From positions 62,001-126,000 of the forward strand of contig JADJAH010000038.1 in assembly GCA_016704345.1 (NCBI GenBank): a stretch of 64,000 nucleotides of DNA, written 5' to 3'. The notes under the pieces were generated by a model that searched no databases, was not told where the DNA came from, and worked only from the letters and a program-made list of their open reading frames with translations. Of this stretch, positions 45,341 to 54,630 are shown one piece after another. Each line of letters starts with the position of its first letter. Positions within the stretch are counted from its first letter, which is position 1. The DNA comes from Ignavibacteria bacterium. Lineage in GTDB: Bacteria > Bacteroidota > Ignavibacteria > Tepidaquicellales > Tepidaquicellaceae. Position numbers and translations under genes: made by a program.

Positions 45341-45699
45341 TTAAGAGCTCCCTTTTTAATTATGTATATGTACCCAACAAGCAATATAACTATGAATACC
45401 ATTGCGCTGGCGAACGAGTAAACCATCTTGGCGCTTTCTAAGTTCAAAAACGAAACAGCCCATGGATACAAGAAGACTATTTCAATATCAAACAGTATGA
45501 ACAGTACTGCAACCATGTAGAACTTCACGGAAAATCTTTCGTGTGCTGTACCCACGGGCTCAACTCCGCTCTCATAAGTAGAAAGCTTTTCCTTGCTTGG
45601 CCTGTTTGGGCCCAGCAGTGAGGATAGGTTTACATTAACAACCGCAAAGATCACTGCAATTGCAACGATTATGAATATTGGTATGTAAGATTCAAGCAT
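45331..45699 (-). CDS. nuoA: NADH-quinone oxidoreductase subunit A
   Basis: This 122-residue protein has three membrane helices. KLSTYESGVEPVGTAHERF is the conserved loop and FILFDIEIVFLYPWAV the conserved second helix. It is the first gene of the nuoAB pair. The promoter should lie in 45700-45934, opposite the start of the secreted protein gene. Confidence 0.95.
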   Translation of the reverse strand: MLESYIPIFIIVAIAVIFAVVNVNLSSLLGPNRPSKEKLSTYESGVEPVGTAHERFSVKFYMVAVLFILFDIEIVFLYPWAVSFLNLESAKMVYSFASAMVFIVILLVGYIYIIKKGALKWD

Positions 45700-45934
45700 G
45701 GGGCAATATAGATTTTTTGATGAAAAAGTTTAATGGAAAAAATGAAAATTGATGAATCCCGAACTTCAGTTTAATTTAAAGAATCTTAGTGACCTGTGAA
45801 ATGTCAGCCGGCGAATTTATGACAAATCCATTATGCGCAAAGATGAAAACAATCACTCTAAAATCTTAATTTGAATTTTCTATTTTAAAGGGTTAAGTTG
45901 TAATAATTCAAATTCTCAAATTCAAAAGACCCCC

Positions 45935-48001
45935 ATGAAAAACATTACCTTTTTATTGGCATTAGTTGCCATTTTCAGTTTAAGCAGTTTTGCGAATTCG
46001 CAAACTAACTCAGTAGAGCTTCAGGACGGAGGCGGAACGCTGATAAGTCAGCACGCCAGTATTGAAGAAGCTTACAATGCAATACCCGCTACAATTACTC
46101 AGGCTTATATAATAGAGATACTGAGTTCGTATGCAGGAACTTCAGAACTATTTCCCATCAGTCTAACTATCAGAAGCGGAAGCAGTTCAGTAAACACAAT
46201 AACAATCAGACCTGATGCAGGGAATACCGGCGAAGTCATTTCATCAAGTAATTCTGCAGGAATAATTATTATGGATGATGCAGATTATATTATTCTTGAT
46301 GGCAGACCGGGGGGAATCGGAACAGTTCCGGATCTTGAGATCAGAAATACTATAACCTCAGGAACTAATGCCAATACAATATCAATGATAAACGGAGCTA
46401 CACATTGTATCGTAAGATATGTAAAATCTTATAATGCAACCGCAGGTTCAACAGGTCCCAAAAATATTACTTTCAAAACTTCAGTATCAAACCCTTCCGG
46501 AAATTCAAATAATCTTGTTGAAGAATGTTTAGTCAGCGGCGGCAGAACCGGAGTCTGCTCGGAAGGTACAACTGCTAATCCGAATGTTAACAATGTGGTA
46601 AGGAATAATACTATTGTTGACTGGGGATTTAACGGTATATGGTTCTTAAATGCTTCAGGCGGAATGATTGTCGAAGGTAATACAATTTATAATACGGTTG
46701 GAGTCAGCATTACAAATCCATCCGGCATTAACATACAAAGTACTTATGACGGTTATAGTCTCATTATTCGAAACAATAAGATCACAAATGTAATATCCAC
46801 AAGCACTTCGACAAGTCTGGTGATAAGAGGTATCAATACTGTAACTGCTCCCGGGACCGGATCAAGACTGGAGATTTACAATAACTTCATTGCTTTAAAT
46901 GAAAACAATAATAACTGCGCTAACACTTTTGGTATTTATACAACAGGAACATTAGAATCACATACTGTTGATATTTACAACAATACAGTTGTTATTGGTG
47001 GAACACAAACCGGCGGAATAGCAGGTAATTTAATCTCTGCTTGTATTGTAAAACAATCCTCTGTAGCCGGAGTAGTTTATAATCAGAGAAATAATGTTTG
47101 TGTAAATAACAGAACCGGCGGTACACCGGGAGTTATTCATGCAGGCTGCGCAATAAACGGAATTGAAGGAACGTTGAACATTGATTACAATTCATATTAT
47201 GCCTCAGGAAGCAGTGAAGGTACAAACTCATATCCTGTATCATGGGATTCTACGGAATATGATGATATTTCAGCTTATATAGGTGTTTCAGGTGAAGACA
47301 ACGTAAGATTTAAAAATACCAACTTTGTATCTTCAACTGATCTTCATATTTCAGGAGCATCTATAGGTGATCCGGACTTGAGCGGAAGACCAATAACAGG
47401 TATTACAACAGATATTGACGGTGATACAAGAAGCACTTCTTTTCCATACAGAGGTGCGGATGAATCCACGGCATTCACGCTTTCAACGCTCAATCTCACA
47501 GTTAATCTTGAAGCGTATTCACCGGTTCAGGATACTGTTACTGTTTCATTAAGAAGCTCAACAAGTCCGTACGGTCTAGTTGAAATGTCAAAAGCATATT
47601 TGAGCCCATCAGGAACAGCAACTGTAAACTTTGCCAAAGCGGTAAACGGTGTCAACTATTATGTTGTTATCAATCACAGGAATTCAATTGAGACCTGGAG
47701 CAAAGCCGGTGGTGAAGTTTTCACGGCAGGAACTCTCTCATACAATTTCACAACTTCAGCATCTCAGGCATTTGGAAACAACATGGTTCTTGTTGGAGGA
47801 GAGTATTCTTTCTTTACTGGTGATTCCAATCAGGATGGAACTGTTGATGCAGCAGATCTAAGTCTCATAGACAACGATGCGTTTAATTTCATATCGGGAT
47901 ATGTTGTCACAGACCTTAACGGAGACCAATCGGTTGACGGAACTGATCTTTCATTTTGTGATAACAATGCAGCTAACTTTGTTGGAGTTGTAAGACCGTA
48001 A
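45935..48001 (+). CDS. Secreted beta-helix protein with C-terminal double dockerin-like module
   Basis: This is a 688-residue exported protein with a signal peptide (about 1-22, ending FANSQ). Residues about 30-480 form a right-handed parallel beta-helix (repeated short strands with NNxI and GNTI turns, e.g. VRNNTIVDWGFNGIWF). A beta-sandwich (about 520-620, with NHRNSIETW) and two calcium-loop repeats follow (DSNQDGTVDAAD, DLNGDQSVDGTD), ending NFVGVVRP. It is close in plan to the protein at 35244-38447 but lacks the FN3 domain. It may be a surface polysaccharide-binding or lyase-like protein; no catalytic residues can be assigned. Confidence 0.87.
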   Translation: MKNITFLLALVAIFSLSSFANSQTNSVELQDGGGTLISQHASIEEAYNAIPATITQAYIIEILSSYAGTSELFPISLTIRSGSSSVNTITIRPDAGNTGEVISSSNSAGIIIMDDADYIILDGRPGGIGTVPDLEIRNTITSGTNANTISMINGATHCIVRYVKSYNATAGSTGPKNITFKTSVSNPSGNSNNLVEECLVSGGRTGVCSEGTTANPNVNNVVRNNTIVDWGFNGIWFLNASGGMIVEGNTIYNTVGVSITNPSGINIQSTYDGYSLIIRNNKITNVISTSTSTSLVIRGINTVTAPGTGSRLEIYNNFIALNENNNNCANTFGIYTTGTLESHTVDIYNNTVVIGGTQTGGIAGNLISACIVKQSSVAGVVYNQRNNVCVNNRTGGTPGVIHAGCAINGIEGTLNIDYNSYYASGSSEGTNSYPVSWDSTEYDDISAYIGVSGEDNVRFKNTNFVSSTDLHISGASIGDPDLSGRPITGITTDIDGDTRSTSFPYRGADESTAFTLSTLNLTVNLEAYSPVQDTVTVSLRSSTSPYGLVEMSKAYLSPSGTATVNFAKAVNGVNYYVVINHRNSIETWSKAGGEVFTAGTLSYNFTTSASQAFGNNMVLVGGEYSFFTGDSNQDGTVDAADLSLIDNDAFNFISGYVVTDLNGDQSVDGTDLSFCDNNAANFVGVVRP

Positions 48002-48026
48002 TTCACACAATTCTCATAAAGAAAAG

Positions 48027-48058
48027 AAGCCGGGTAAATGTGCCCGGCTTTTTTATTT
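48027..48058 (+). terminator. Intrinsic terminator of the secreted beta-helix gene
   Basis: AAGCCGGG/CCCGGCTT (48027-48034 and 48043-48050) is followed by TTTTATTTT. It is a canonical terminator 26 bases past the stop, with the same core stem as the one at 35182-35210. Confidence 0.93.
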
Positions 48059-48249
48059 TCGCAAAGTCACTAATGCGCAAAGCAATAATGTGCTTCATTT
48101 ACACTTGCGATGATAGAGATTTCTTAAAATGATTTTGCAGTTATTGAAATGAGTGGCAAGAATTTTCATCCTAAGGTGTAACTTTCGGGAGAATAGGAGA
48201 ATAATAGTTAGATAAAGTTTTACTGAGCAGTTTGAATTGAAGCTCGTTG

Positions 48250-50058
48250 TCAAATATTCAGATACATTTTCTCTATAACATCCGCATATTTTTCTTCAAC
48301 AAACTTTCTTTTTACTTTTAATGTAGGAGTAAGTTCTCCTCCTTCAATTGTAAATGGTTCTTTGAGAAGTGTAACCCGCCTTACTTTTTCATATTGCGAA
48401 ATATCTTTCTGAAGCAAATCAATGTCTTTCTGAATCTGTTCAATCAGACGCTCGTTGGTAAAAAGGTCATCATAAGTATTGAATGAAAGATTGTTCTTTG
48501 CCGCATAAATCAGCAGATCATTCCTTTGCGGAACGATGAGTGCGGTCACATACATTCTTCCGTTTCCGCAGACCATTACTGACTCAACAAACGGCATAGT
48601 TGAAATAAGATCTTCAAGCGGAGCGGGTGCAACGTACTTACCGCCGGAAGTTTTAAACAAAGACTTTTTTCGATCCGTGATCTTTATATAGCCGTCACTG
48701 TCAATTTCTCCTATGTCTCCCGTGTAGAGCCATCCGTTAATGATCATCTCGTTTGTTGACTTCTCATCTTTGTAATATCCTTTCATGATCAGTTCTCCGC
48801 TAACAAGGATTTCATTCTCTTCCGAGAGTTTCACGTTAACTCCTTTCAATGGAGGGCCAACGGTTCCGAATTTATTCTTTGCCGGTGGATTTACTGAGAT
48901 TACCGGTGAAGTTTCTGTCAGTCCGTAACCTTCGAGTGTAGTCAGTCCAATGTATTCAAAAAACTTTCCGATCCTGATGTTAAGGGCGCCGCCACCGGAA
49001 ACAAGGAATCTGATTTCTCCTCCTGTCTTTGCCCTTATCTTTGAATATACAAGCTTGTCGGCTATTTTCCATCTCAGTGAATGCTTCTTCACTTTTTGTT
49101 CTCGCGCCATATTTATTGCGTTCACGAAAAGATTTTTTTTCAATCCACTTTCCATGTCTTCTGCATTTTTCAACAGCCTGTTGTATATTCTGTCTAGCAG
49201 CCTTGGAACCGTTATCATCATTGTCGGCTTCACCTCAGGCATCTGAGCGCCTACAGTTTCAATGCTTTGCGCATAGAAGATCCTTGCGCGTGAAAAAAAA
49301 GCCAAATAATATCCTGCAGCTCTTTCGTAACTGTGTGAGTACGGAAGAAATGACAGAAATGTATCTGTCTCGTCTATTGACAATACATTTGTGCAAGCTT
49401 CAATATTTGTGTAGAGATTTCTATGAGTTAGCATTACTCCTTTTGGAATACCAGTGGTCCCGGAGGTATAAATTATTGTTACAATGTCGTCCTCTGAAAC
49501 AGCTTCTGACATAGCCGCAAGCGGTTTTACAATGAGCTCATATTTTCTTGGAATACCTTGTCTCACCAAATCACCGAAATAAAAAGTGTGCTCCTTCAAA
49601 CCGGAATTATTGTTTGGATTGAAGACGATCATCTCTTTTAAATCGGGAAGATTGCTTTTCAGAGAGATGACTTTTTCGAGCAAAGAAGTGCCTGAGACAA
49701 AACAAATTTTTGATTCGGACTCTTTAAGAATGTGTTTTATCTGTGCAGGAGCAAGACTTGGATACACCGGAACACTTATTAAGCCTGAGAACATGCAGGC
49801 AAAATCACAGATCACCCATTCGAATCTGTTCTCAGAAATGATCGCAACTTTATCATTTTTTTTCAGTCCAAATTCTGCGAATCTCTCACAAAGGTCGAAG
49901 ACCGCGGTAACAAGATCTCCCATGCCGTTTCCCGAATACGAACCTTTTTCATCCTTGGAAAAGAAGATCTTTCTTTCGTGCTGGGCAGTTTCGAAATAAT
50001 CGAGAAAAAGTCTTGTCAGTGTCTTCGGTCTGTCAATGCTGAATAAGTTCAAAATCAA
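48250..50058 (-). CDS. Long-chain fatty-acid CoA ligase (AMP-forming)
   Basis: This is an acyl-adenylate-forming enzyme, 602 residues, that activates long-chain fatty acids to acyl-CoA with ATP. The P-loop-like IIYTSGTTGIPKGVMLTH (about 193-210), the YGLTETSPVISVN motif, and the hinge YTGDIGEIDSDGYIKITDRKK are clear, as is the C-terminal Lys region (GELTPTLKVKRK). The overall length and the tail match the FAA1/FadD15-like bacterial group. It is a single gene with no beta-oxidation neighbours in the window. Confidence 0.93.
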   Translation of the reverse strand: MILNLFSIDRPKTLTRLFLDYFETAQHERKIFFSKDEKGSYSGNGMGDLVTAVFDLCERFAEFGLKKNDKVAIISENRFEWVICDFACMFSGLISVPVYPSLAPAQIKHILKESESKICFVSGTSLLEKVISLKSNLPDLKEMIVFNPNNNSGLKEHTFYFGDLVRQGIPRKYELIVKPLAAMSEAVSEDDIVTIIYTSGTTGIPKGVMLTHRNLYTNIEACTNVLSIDETDTFLSFLPYSHSYERAAGYYLAFFSRARIFYAQSIETVGAQMPEVKPTMMITVPRLLDRIYNRLLKNAEDMESGLKKNLFVNAINMAREQKVKKHSLRWKIADKLVYSKIRAKTGGEIRFLVSGGGALNIRIGKFFEYIGLTTLEGYGLTETSPVISVNPPAKNKFGTVGPPLKGVNVKLSEENEILVSGELIMKGYYKDEKSTNEMIINGWLYTGDIGEIDSDGYIKITDRKKSLFKTSGGKYVAPAPLEDLISTMPFVESVMVCGNGRMYVTALIVPQRNDLLIYAAKNNLSFNTYDDLFTNERLIEQIQKDIDLLQKDISQYEKVRRVTLLKEPFTIEGGELTPTLKVKRKFVEEKYADVIEKMYLNI

Positions 50059-50122
50059 TACTTGTTTTTCTGAGAAAATATATGGTTATTTGTGTACTAA
50101 AAGTAACGTTCATTGATACCTG

Positions 50123-50143
50123 AACATTCTCTTGAAGAATGTT
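50123..50143. repeat. Inverted repeat, 8-bp arms
   Basis: AACATTCT (50123-50130) and AGAATGTT (50136-50143) are perfect arms around CTTGA, in the spacer between the divergent CoA ligase and barrel protein genes. It could be an operator; this is not decided by the sequence. Confidence 0.5.
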
Positions 50144-50252
50144 GAAGAAAGTAATGTTCTCAATCCGAATACTTACTTGATTGTTAGAAAGCAAAATACT
50201 AATTTGGCTTCAAAAATTAAACCTTACTAATACTTTTCCCGAAAGGAAGCAT

Positions 50253-51062
50253 ATGAAACGAACACTAACCGCTTTGTTGTTAATTTGTGTTATTGCCGGC
50301 AGTTCTTACGCTCAATTGCCCAGTACAACAACCACAAAGAAACCAATTGTAACGTACACTAGACCGGCATGGACCATAGGCGTCGGTGGCGTTTGGAATC
50401 TTGCAACAAATGACGCGTACGGAAGAGCAAATTATTCTTCTCAGGATCAAGTACTTAGAGATAACTTTGGTATGCGATGGGGTTGGGGCGCATTTGTCAA
50501 CCTCAAATTCAGCCCTGGCAATGATCTGGGAAAAGTGAATGCGAAAAGACAAAACAGGATTTATCTTGGATTTGATTATAAGGGAATGACGAACAGCGAT
50601 TTTGAGTCCGGTGCTAATAAGACAAGTTATGACATAATTACAATAGGTGCCGGATATGAGTATGTCTTCTATGCACCTAACACTTTGTTCAGAAGCTATT
50701 ATGGCGGCGGTCTCACGGGAAACATAATCTCGGGCGAATACACACCGGGCCTGGCAAGTCAGTTTAACACAGCAAAGACATTTGAATCATCATTCAGGGT
50801 TGGTCTTGAATTAAGAACCGGACTTGAGTTTGTTTTGAATAGTAAGAAGAGAAATCTTGGATTTACGGTTGGTGCCAGGTATAACCTTATGAATCTCTTT
50901 AATGATGATAATGCAACTCCGTTGTTGGGACAAACCGAAAATCTGAGTTTGAACGATGGCGATGATGCAGCTTCCGGTCCCGGATTTAAAAGATATATGG
51001 GTATGATCAGCATTGATGTTGGATTGAATATTTACCCGGATGTTAAGAAGAGAATAAGGTAA
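50253..51062 (+). CDS. Outer-membrane beta-barrel protein (hypothetical)
   Basis: This encodes 269 residues with a signal peptide (MKRTLTALLLICVIAGSSYAQ), then amphipathic strands rich in Gly, Tyr and Asn (IYLGFDYKG, IITIGAGYEYVFY, GLELRTGLEFVL, LGFTVGARYNLMNLF), and ends in SIDVGLNIYPDVKKRIR. The strand pattern is that of an OmpW/OprF-like barrel. A GAAAGGA lies upstream of the ATG, and the in-frame ATG at 50181 precedes the signal peptide. No specific family is recognised. It opens a co-directional run of surface-protein genes. Confidence 0.75.
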   Translation: MKRTLTALLLICVIAGSSYAQLPSTTTTKKPIVTYTRPAWTIGVGGVWNLATNDAYGRANYSSQDQVLRDNFGMRWGWGAFVNLKFSPGNDLGKVNAKRQNRIYLGFDYKGMTNSDFESGANKTSYDIITIGAGYEYVFYAPNTLFRSYYGGGLTGNIISGEYTPGLASQFNTAKTFESSFRVGLELRTGLEFVLNSKKRNLGFTVGARYNLMNLFNDDNATPLLGQTENLSLNDGDDAASGPGFKRYMGMISIDVGLNIYPDVKKRIR

Positions 51063-51132
51063 CAACAATCATCAAAAACCATAACTGAACACAGCGAGAA
51101 AACAAGTACTGCGTTTTAAATAAATCTCGGTT

Positions 51133-51951
51133 ATTAATATTCCAACTAAAATCAGGTTTGTAAACGCTGCGGTTATTGCGGTAATCGCAGCGCTTTTTTT
51201 GGTATCGTGTGAGAAGGAAAGCGATGAGATCATTGATCCCTCGTTTGCTTCCCCGGCGATATCAGACTTTGTGCTTTCCAACGATACTGTCGTTACTACT
51301 TCGTCATCACCTTTGATAAATCTTATCGTTTCAGTTAACGTGAATTTGAATGACGGATCACCAATTAATAAGGTACAGTGCAGAGTTTATGATCCAGTCA
51401 ATACTCAGATTGGTGTTTATCAGCTGAATGACAACGGCTCTTCACCGGATCCGACCGCAGGTGATCGGACATACACAGGAGCAATCAATATTGAAAATAT
51501 TCAATGTCTTCTTGTTGGAAATTATTCTTTGGAAGTGGTTGCGGAAAACACTTCGGGCTTGTTCAGCAATCTAATTACTTCGAGTTTCATTGTTGTCAAT
51601 TCAGCAAATCAGCCTCCGCGAATAACAACAACTAATCTGCCGGATAGTATTGTAAGGCCGATGCCAGGGGATTCATCTTTGCTGACAATCACCGTTAATG
51701 TAAATGACCCCGACGGGATCTGTGATGTAAAGGACGTTTCGTTCGTAACTGTAAGACCAAACGGCGTGACTCTGCCTGCAATTCCAATGTTCAATTCCGG
51801 GAGCGGTGTATTCTCATTCTCAAATTATGTTTCATTCAGTTCAGACCCTACATCATACGGTTACTTCAAGTATACTTTTACTGCCAGAGACAATTCAAAT
51901 CTTCTCAGCGCTTCGGTGAAAGACAGCATTCTATTTATATCGCCCAGATGA
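51133..51951 (+). CDS. Lipoprotein with Ig-like domains, start codon not canonical
   Basis: The frame is open from 51124 to 51951. Before the lipobox LFLVSC it encodes a clear lipoprotein signal (KIRFVNAAVIAVIAALF). No ATG, GTG or TTG occurs in this frame before the TTG at 51199, which is inside the signal peptide, so the true start is probably an ATT near 51133 or 51139, or a base has been lost. The mature part has two Ig-like beta domains (about residues 50-150 and 165-265: NVNLNDGSPINKVQCRV, ITVNVNDPDGICDVKDV). It overlaps the next gene by ATGA (51948-51951), so the two are coupled. Confidence 0.7.
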   Translation: MNIPTKIRFVNAAVIAVIAALFLVSCEKESDEIIDPSFASPAISDFVLSNDTVVTTSSSPLINLIVSVNVNLNDGSPINKVQCRVYDPVNTQIGVYQLNDNGSSPDPTAGDRTYTGAINIENIQCLLVGNYSLEVVAENTSGLFSNLITSSFIVVNSANQPPRITTTNLPDSIVRPMPGDSSLLTITVNVNDPDGICDVKDVSFVTVRPNGVTLPAIPMFNSGSGVFSFSNYVSFSSDPTSYGYFKYTFTARDNSNLLSASVKDSILFISPR

Positions 51952-53579
51952 GGAAGTTTACACTCTTAATATTGCTGATACTTTTCTCTGAGAATGTGAT
52001 TTCACAGACAATGAATGTTCCGGGAAATTTCAAAATAGGAAATTTCAAACCGGTCAATTCTAGTGAACAATTTGACAATCCTTTCTCCTCATCAGTCATT
52101 GTAAATCCCGTAAAGTCTGCAACACCGATCAGTAATTTCATTACAGACATTCTTAAGATTGGAGATACTGTCTGGTTTGCAACAGGCAACGGTTTGATGA
52201 GAACGACTGATAACTTCAATTCATTCGACGGCTATTTCGGAGTTGATCCTTTCGGCGAAGATGACATTGCAGGTTTCACATTGAACAGCAGAATGATTGT
52301 TGCATCAACTGCTGTAAGTGAAGAGATCAACGGCGAGTCAGTGCCGACAGGTACAGGCATAAAGGTCTCTACAGATTTTGGACTGAACTGGTCAGCTTAT
52401 CCGCAACCCATTGACACACAAACAGACAGCGTTGTCATTTACGGTTCAAATACTATTTACGCATTACCGGTCGTTGTAAGGCAGCAGAATCTTTCTTATG
52501 ATATTGCAGTTACACGGGCTCAGAATGATCCGAACAATTATGTGATTTGGATTTGTTCTTTTGCCGGTGGACTAAGAAAGTCAACTGATTACGGTTCAAC
52601 CTGGCAAAGAGTTCTTCTTCCACCTGATAATCTTGACAGCATAAACATAAATGCAAGCGGTTACAATTTTGAGCTTAACCCAAGAGACAATCTTAATCAC
52701 AGAGTATTTTCAATTACAGCAGTCAATGATTCTACTTTGTATGTAGGGACAGCAAACGGAATCAACAAGACATCAAGCTGGGGAGTTAACTGGAGGAAGT
52801 ATAATTTCCTTAACACTGATCCAAACGGTTCAGGAAACGGCATCTCCGGAAATTTTGTAGTAAGCATGGATGTGCAGAAATATGCAGGGAAGGAAATTGT
52901 CTGGGGAGCAACAAGAAGAGCAGAATCTTCTGCAGAGTTTGATGCTTTGAGTTTCAGCTCAAACGGCGGAGCAAACTGGGTTTCTACACTTGTTGACTTA
53001 AAGCCGAATGGCATGTCCTTTAAAGACTCAATTGTTTATGGCTTTACGGATGCAGGTTTGTGGAGAGCGAACTTCGGCAATTTCAACTGGGCAAAAACGG
53101 GATTGATCTATGATGAAAGAACCCGTGACCAGTTAAGGACTAATCAGTTCTATGCAGGTAATTATTTTGGGGATACACTTTACTTTGGAAGCGCTGATGG
53201 TTTGCTTCAGACACTTGAACTTGGACAGCCATGGATTGGCAAATGGAGAATTTTCAGAAGGATTGATCCTATAAATCTTTCATCCGAAACCAAGACCTAT
53301 GCGGCTCCGAATCCATTTGCTCCTGATGATGAAGTGACAAGAATTTTTTACAAGAGCACCAAAGATGTTTCTAAAATTACAATTAAGATCTTTGATTTTG
53401 CAATGAATCCTGTCAGGGTTCTTATTCAGAATGCAACACGATCCGGAACGAATGAATTATTCACAGCATGGGACGGGAAGAATGATAATGGTGCATTTGC
53501 AGCTAACGGAGTTTATTTCTACAGAGTAGAGATCGAAGGAGAAGATGATGTCTGGGGAAAAATTCTTTTGCTTCAGTAA
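51948..53579 (+). CDS. Secreted beta-propeller protein with FlgD/T9SS-like C-terminal domain
   Basis: This 543-residue protein has a signal peptide (about 1-20, ending NVISQ). Residues about 60-430 hold propeller blades of the sialidase/BNR type (STDYGSTWQRV, DTVWFATGNGLMRTTDNF, NSTLYVGTANGI-like). The last 95 residues form a FlgD-like Ig domain: NPFAPDDEVTRIFY, TIKIFDFAMNPVRVL, WDGKNDNGAFAANGVYFYR, ending GKILLLQ. This type of tail directs type IX secretion cargo in Bacteroidota and relatives. The PorV-like gene two bases further on fits this. The ligand or substrate is unknown. Confidence 0.82.
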   Translation: MRKFTLLILLILFSENVISQTMNVPGNFKIGNFKPVNSSEQFDNPFSSSVIVNPVKSATPISNFITDILKIGDTVWFATGNGLMRTTDNFNSFDGYFGVDPFGEDDIAGFTLNSRMIVASTAVSEEINGESVPTGTGIKVSTDFGLNWSAYPQPIDTQTDSVVIYGSNTIYALPVVVRQQNLSYDIAVTRAQNDPNNYVIWICSFAGGLRKSTDYGSTWQRVLLPPDNLDSININASGYNFELNPRDNLNHRVFSITAVNDSTLYVGTANGINKTSSWGVNWRKYNFLNTDPNGSGNGISGNFVVSMDVQKYAGKEIVWGATRRAESSAEFDALSFSSNGGANWVSTLVDLKPNGMSFKDSIVYGFTDAGLWRANFGNFNWAKTGLIYDERTRDQLRTNQFYAGNYFGDTLYFGSADGLLQTLELGQPWIGKWRIFRRIDPINLSSETKTYAAPNPFAPDDEVTRIFYKSTKDVSKITIKIFDFAMNPVRVLIQNATRSGTNELFTAWDGKNDNGAFAANGVYFYRVEIEGEDDVWGKILLLQ

Positions 53580-53580
53580 A

Positions 53581-54630
53581 ATGAAAACAAGCGAAAGCAA
53601 AATATTGTTGAAGAGATTCATTGCGGTAATATTGTTTGTCATATGTATTTCAGCAACTTCGCAGGCACAGCTCGGAAGTTATGCAGGTAGCTTCTCGAGA
53701 ATGGGTTTCGGTGCGAGGGGCTTGTCGATGGGCAATGCAATGGTATCGGATATATTCGGCAACATCAACGGCATATACAACCCTGCGCTTTCTGCTTTTC
53801 AGATTGACGGCAATGTGAATCTCGGCTATACTTTTCTTAGTCTTGACAGAAAGCTTAACTTTCTCGGCTTTACAAAGAAATTCAAGCTTCCTAAACAGCA
53901 GCAGGGCGGTGCGGGAATAACACTGGCATGGGTTAATGCCGGTGTATCTGATATAGACGGAAGGGACAATGACACCAGACAGATCGGATTATTCTCTACT
54001 TTCGAAAATGAATTTTATCTGGGGACAGCCTTCCTTCTAAATGAAAATCTTGCGCTTGGAGTTGGGTTCAAACTTTATTATGCAAAACTTTTTGAAGAAG
54101 TGACTTCAACTTCTTTTGCAATTGACCTTGGTGCAATTTATAAAGCATCTAAAAATCTTTCTCTCGGAATTGCAATCAAAGATTTCGGCGCTAAGTATGA
54201 ATGGAAGACATCCGAAATCTATGGCAGTCTTGGAAATACAACTGTAGATAAATTCCCACGAATTCTTGATCTTGGTGCAAGCTATGTGCTTCCAAAAAAC
54301 TTCGGAATTGTTTCAATTGCAGTACAGCAATATTTTAGTCCTGACTATGAAGCAGACTCAACAGGAGTTGTACCGGAAAAAAGCAATAACACTGTTCTTA
54401 GACTCGGTACAGAGATAAATATTGTGCCACAGGTAAAATTCCGGGTGGGTCTTGACAGAATTGATTTCTCAGCCGATGATTTTGCCGGAAACCTAAGACC
54501 GTCATTCGGCATTGGGCTCGACAAAAGTTTTTCAAAAACGATCAACCTTGGAATAGACTATTCATTCCAACTTGAACCGTTTTCACATGATGCAATTCAA
54601 AATATAACAGTAGCATTCAAATTTAAGTGA
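53581..54630 (+). CDS. PorV/PorQ-family outer-membrane protein
   Basis: This encodes 349 residues. After the signal segment (about 10-33) comes the family hallmark FSRMGFGARGLSMGNA with IYNPAL, then about 14 amphipathic strands, ending in ITVAFKFK (terminal aromatic strand). PorV/PorQ members are FadL-like barrels that help cargo leave the type IX secretion pore or attach to LPS. The ATG at 53581 is directly after the stop of the propeller gene. An in-frame ATG at 53545 lies before the signal peptide. The stop overlaps the next PorV-like gene. Confidence 0.85.
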   Translation: MKTSESKILLKRFIAVILFVICISATSQAQLGSYAGSFSRMGFGARGLSMGNAMVSDIFGNINGIYNPALSAFQIDGNVNLGYTFLSLDRKLNFLGFTKKFKLPKQQQGGAGITLAWVNAGVSDIDGRDNDTRQIGLFSTFENEFYLGTAFLLNENLALGVGFKLYYAKLFEEVTSTSFAIDLGAIYKASKNLSLGIAIKDFGAKYEWKTSEIYGSLGNTTVDKFPRILDLGASYVLPKNFGIVSIAVQQYFSPDYEADSTGVVPEKSNNTVLRLGTEINIVPQVKFRVGLDRIDFSADDFAGNLRPSFGIGLDKSFSKTINLGIDYSFQLEPFSHDAIQNITVAFKFK

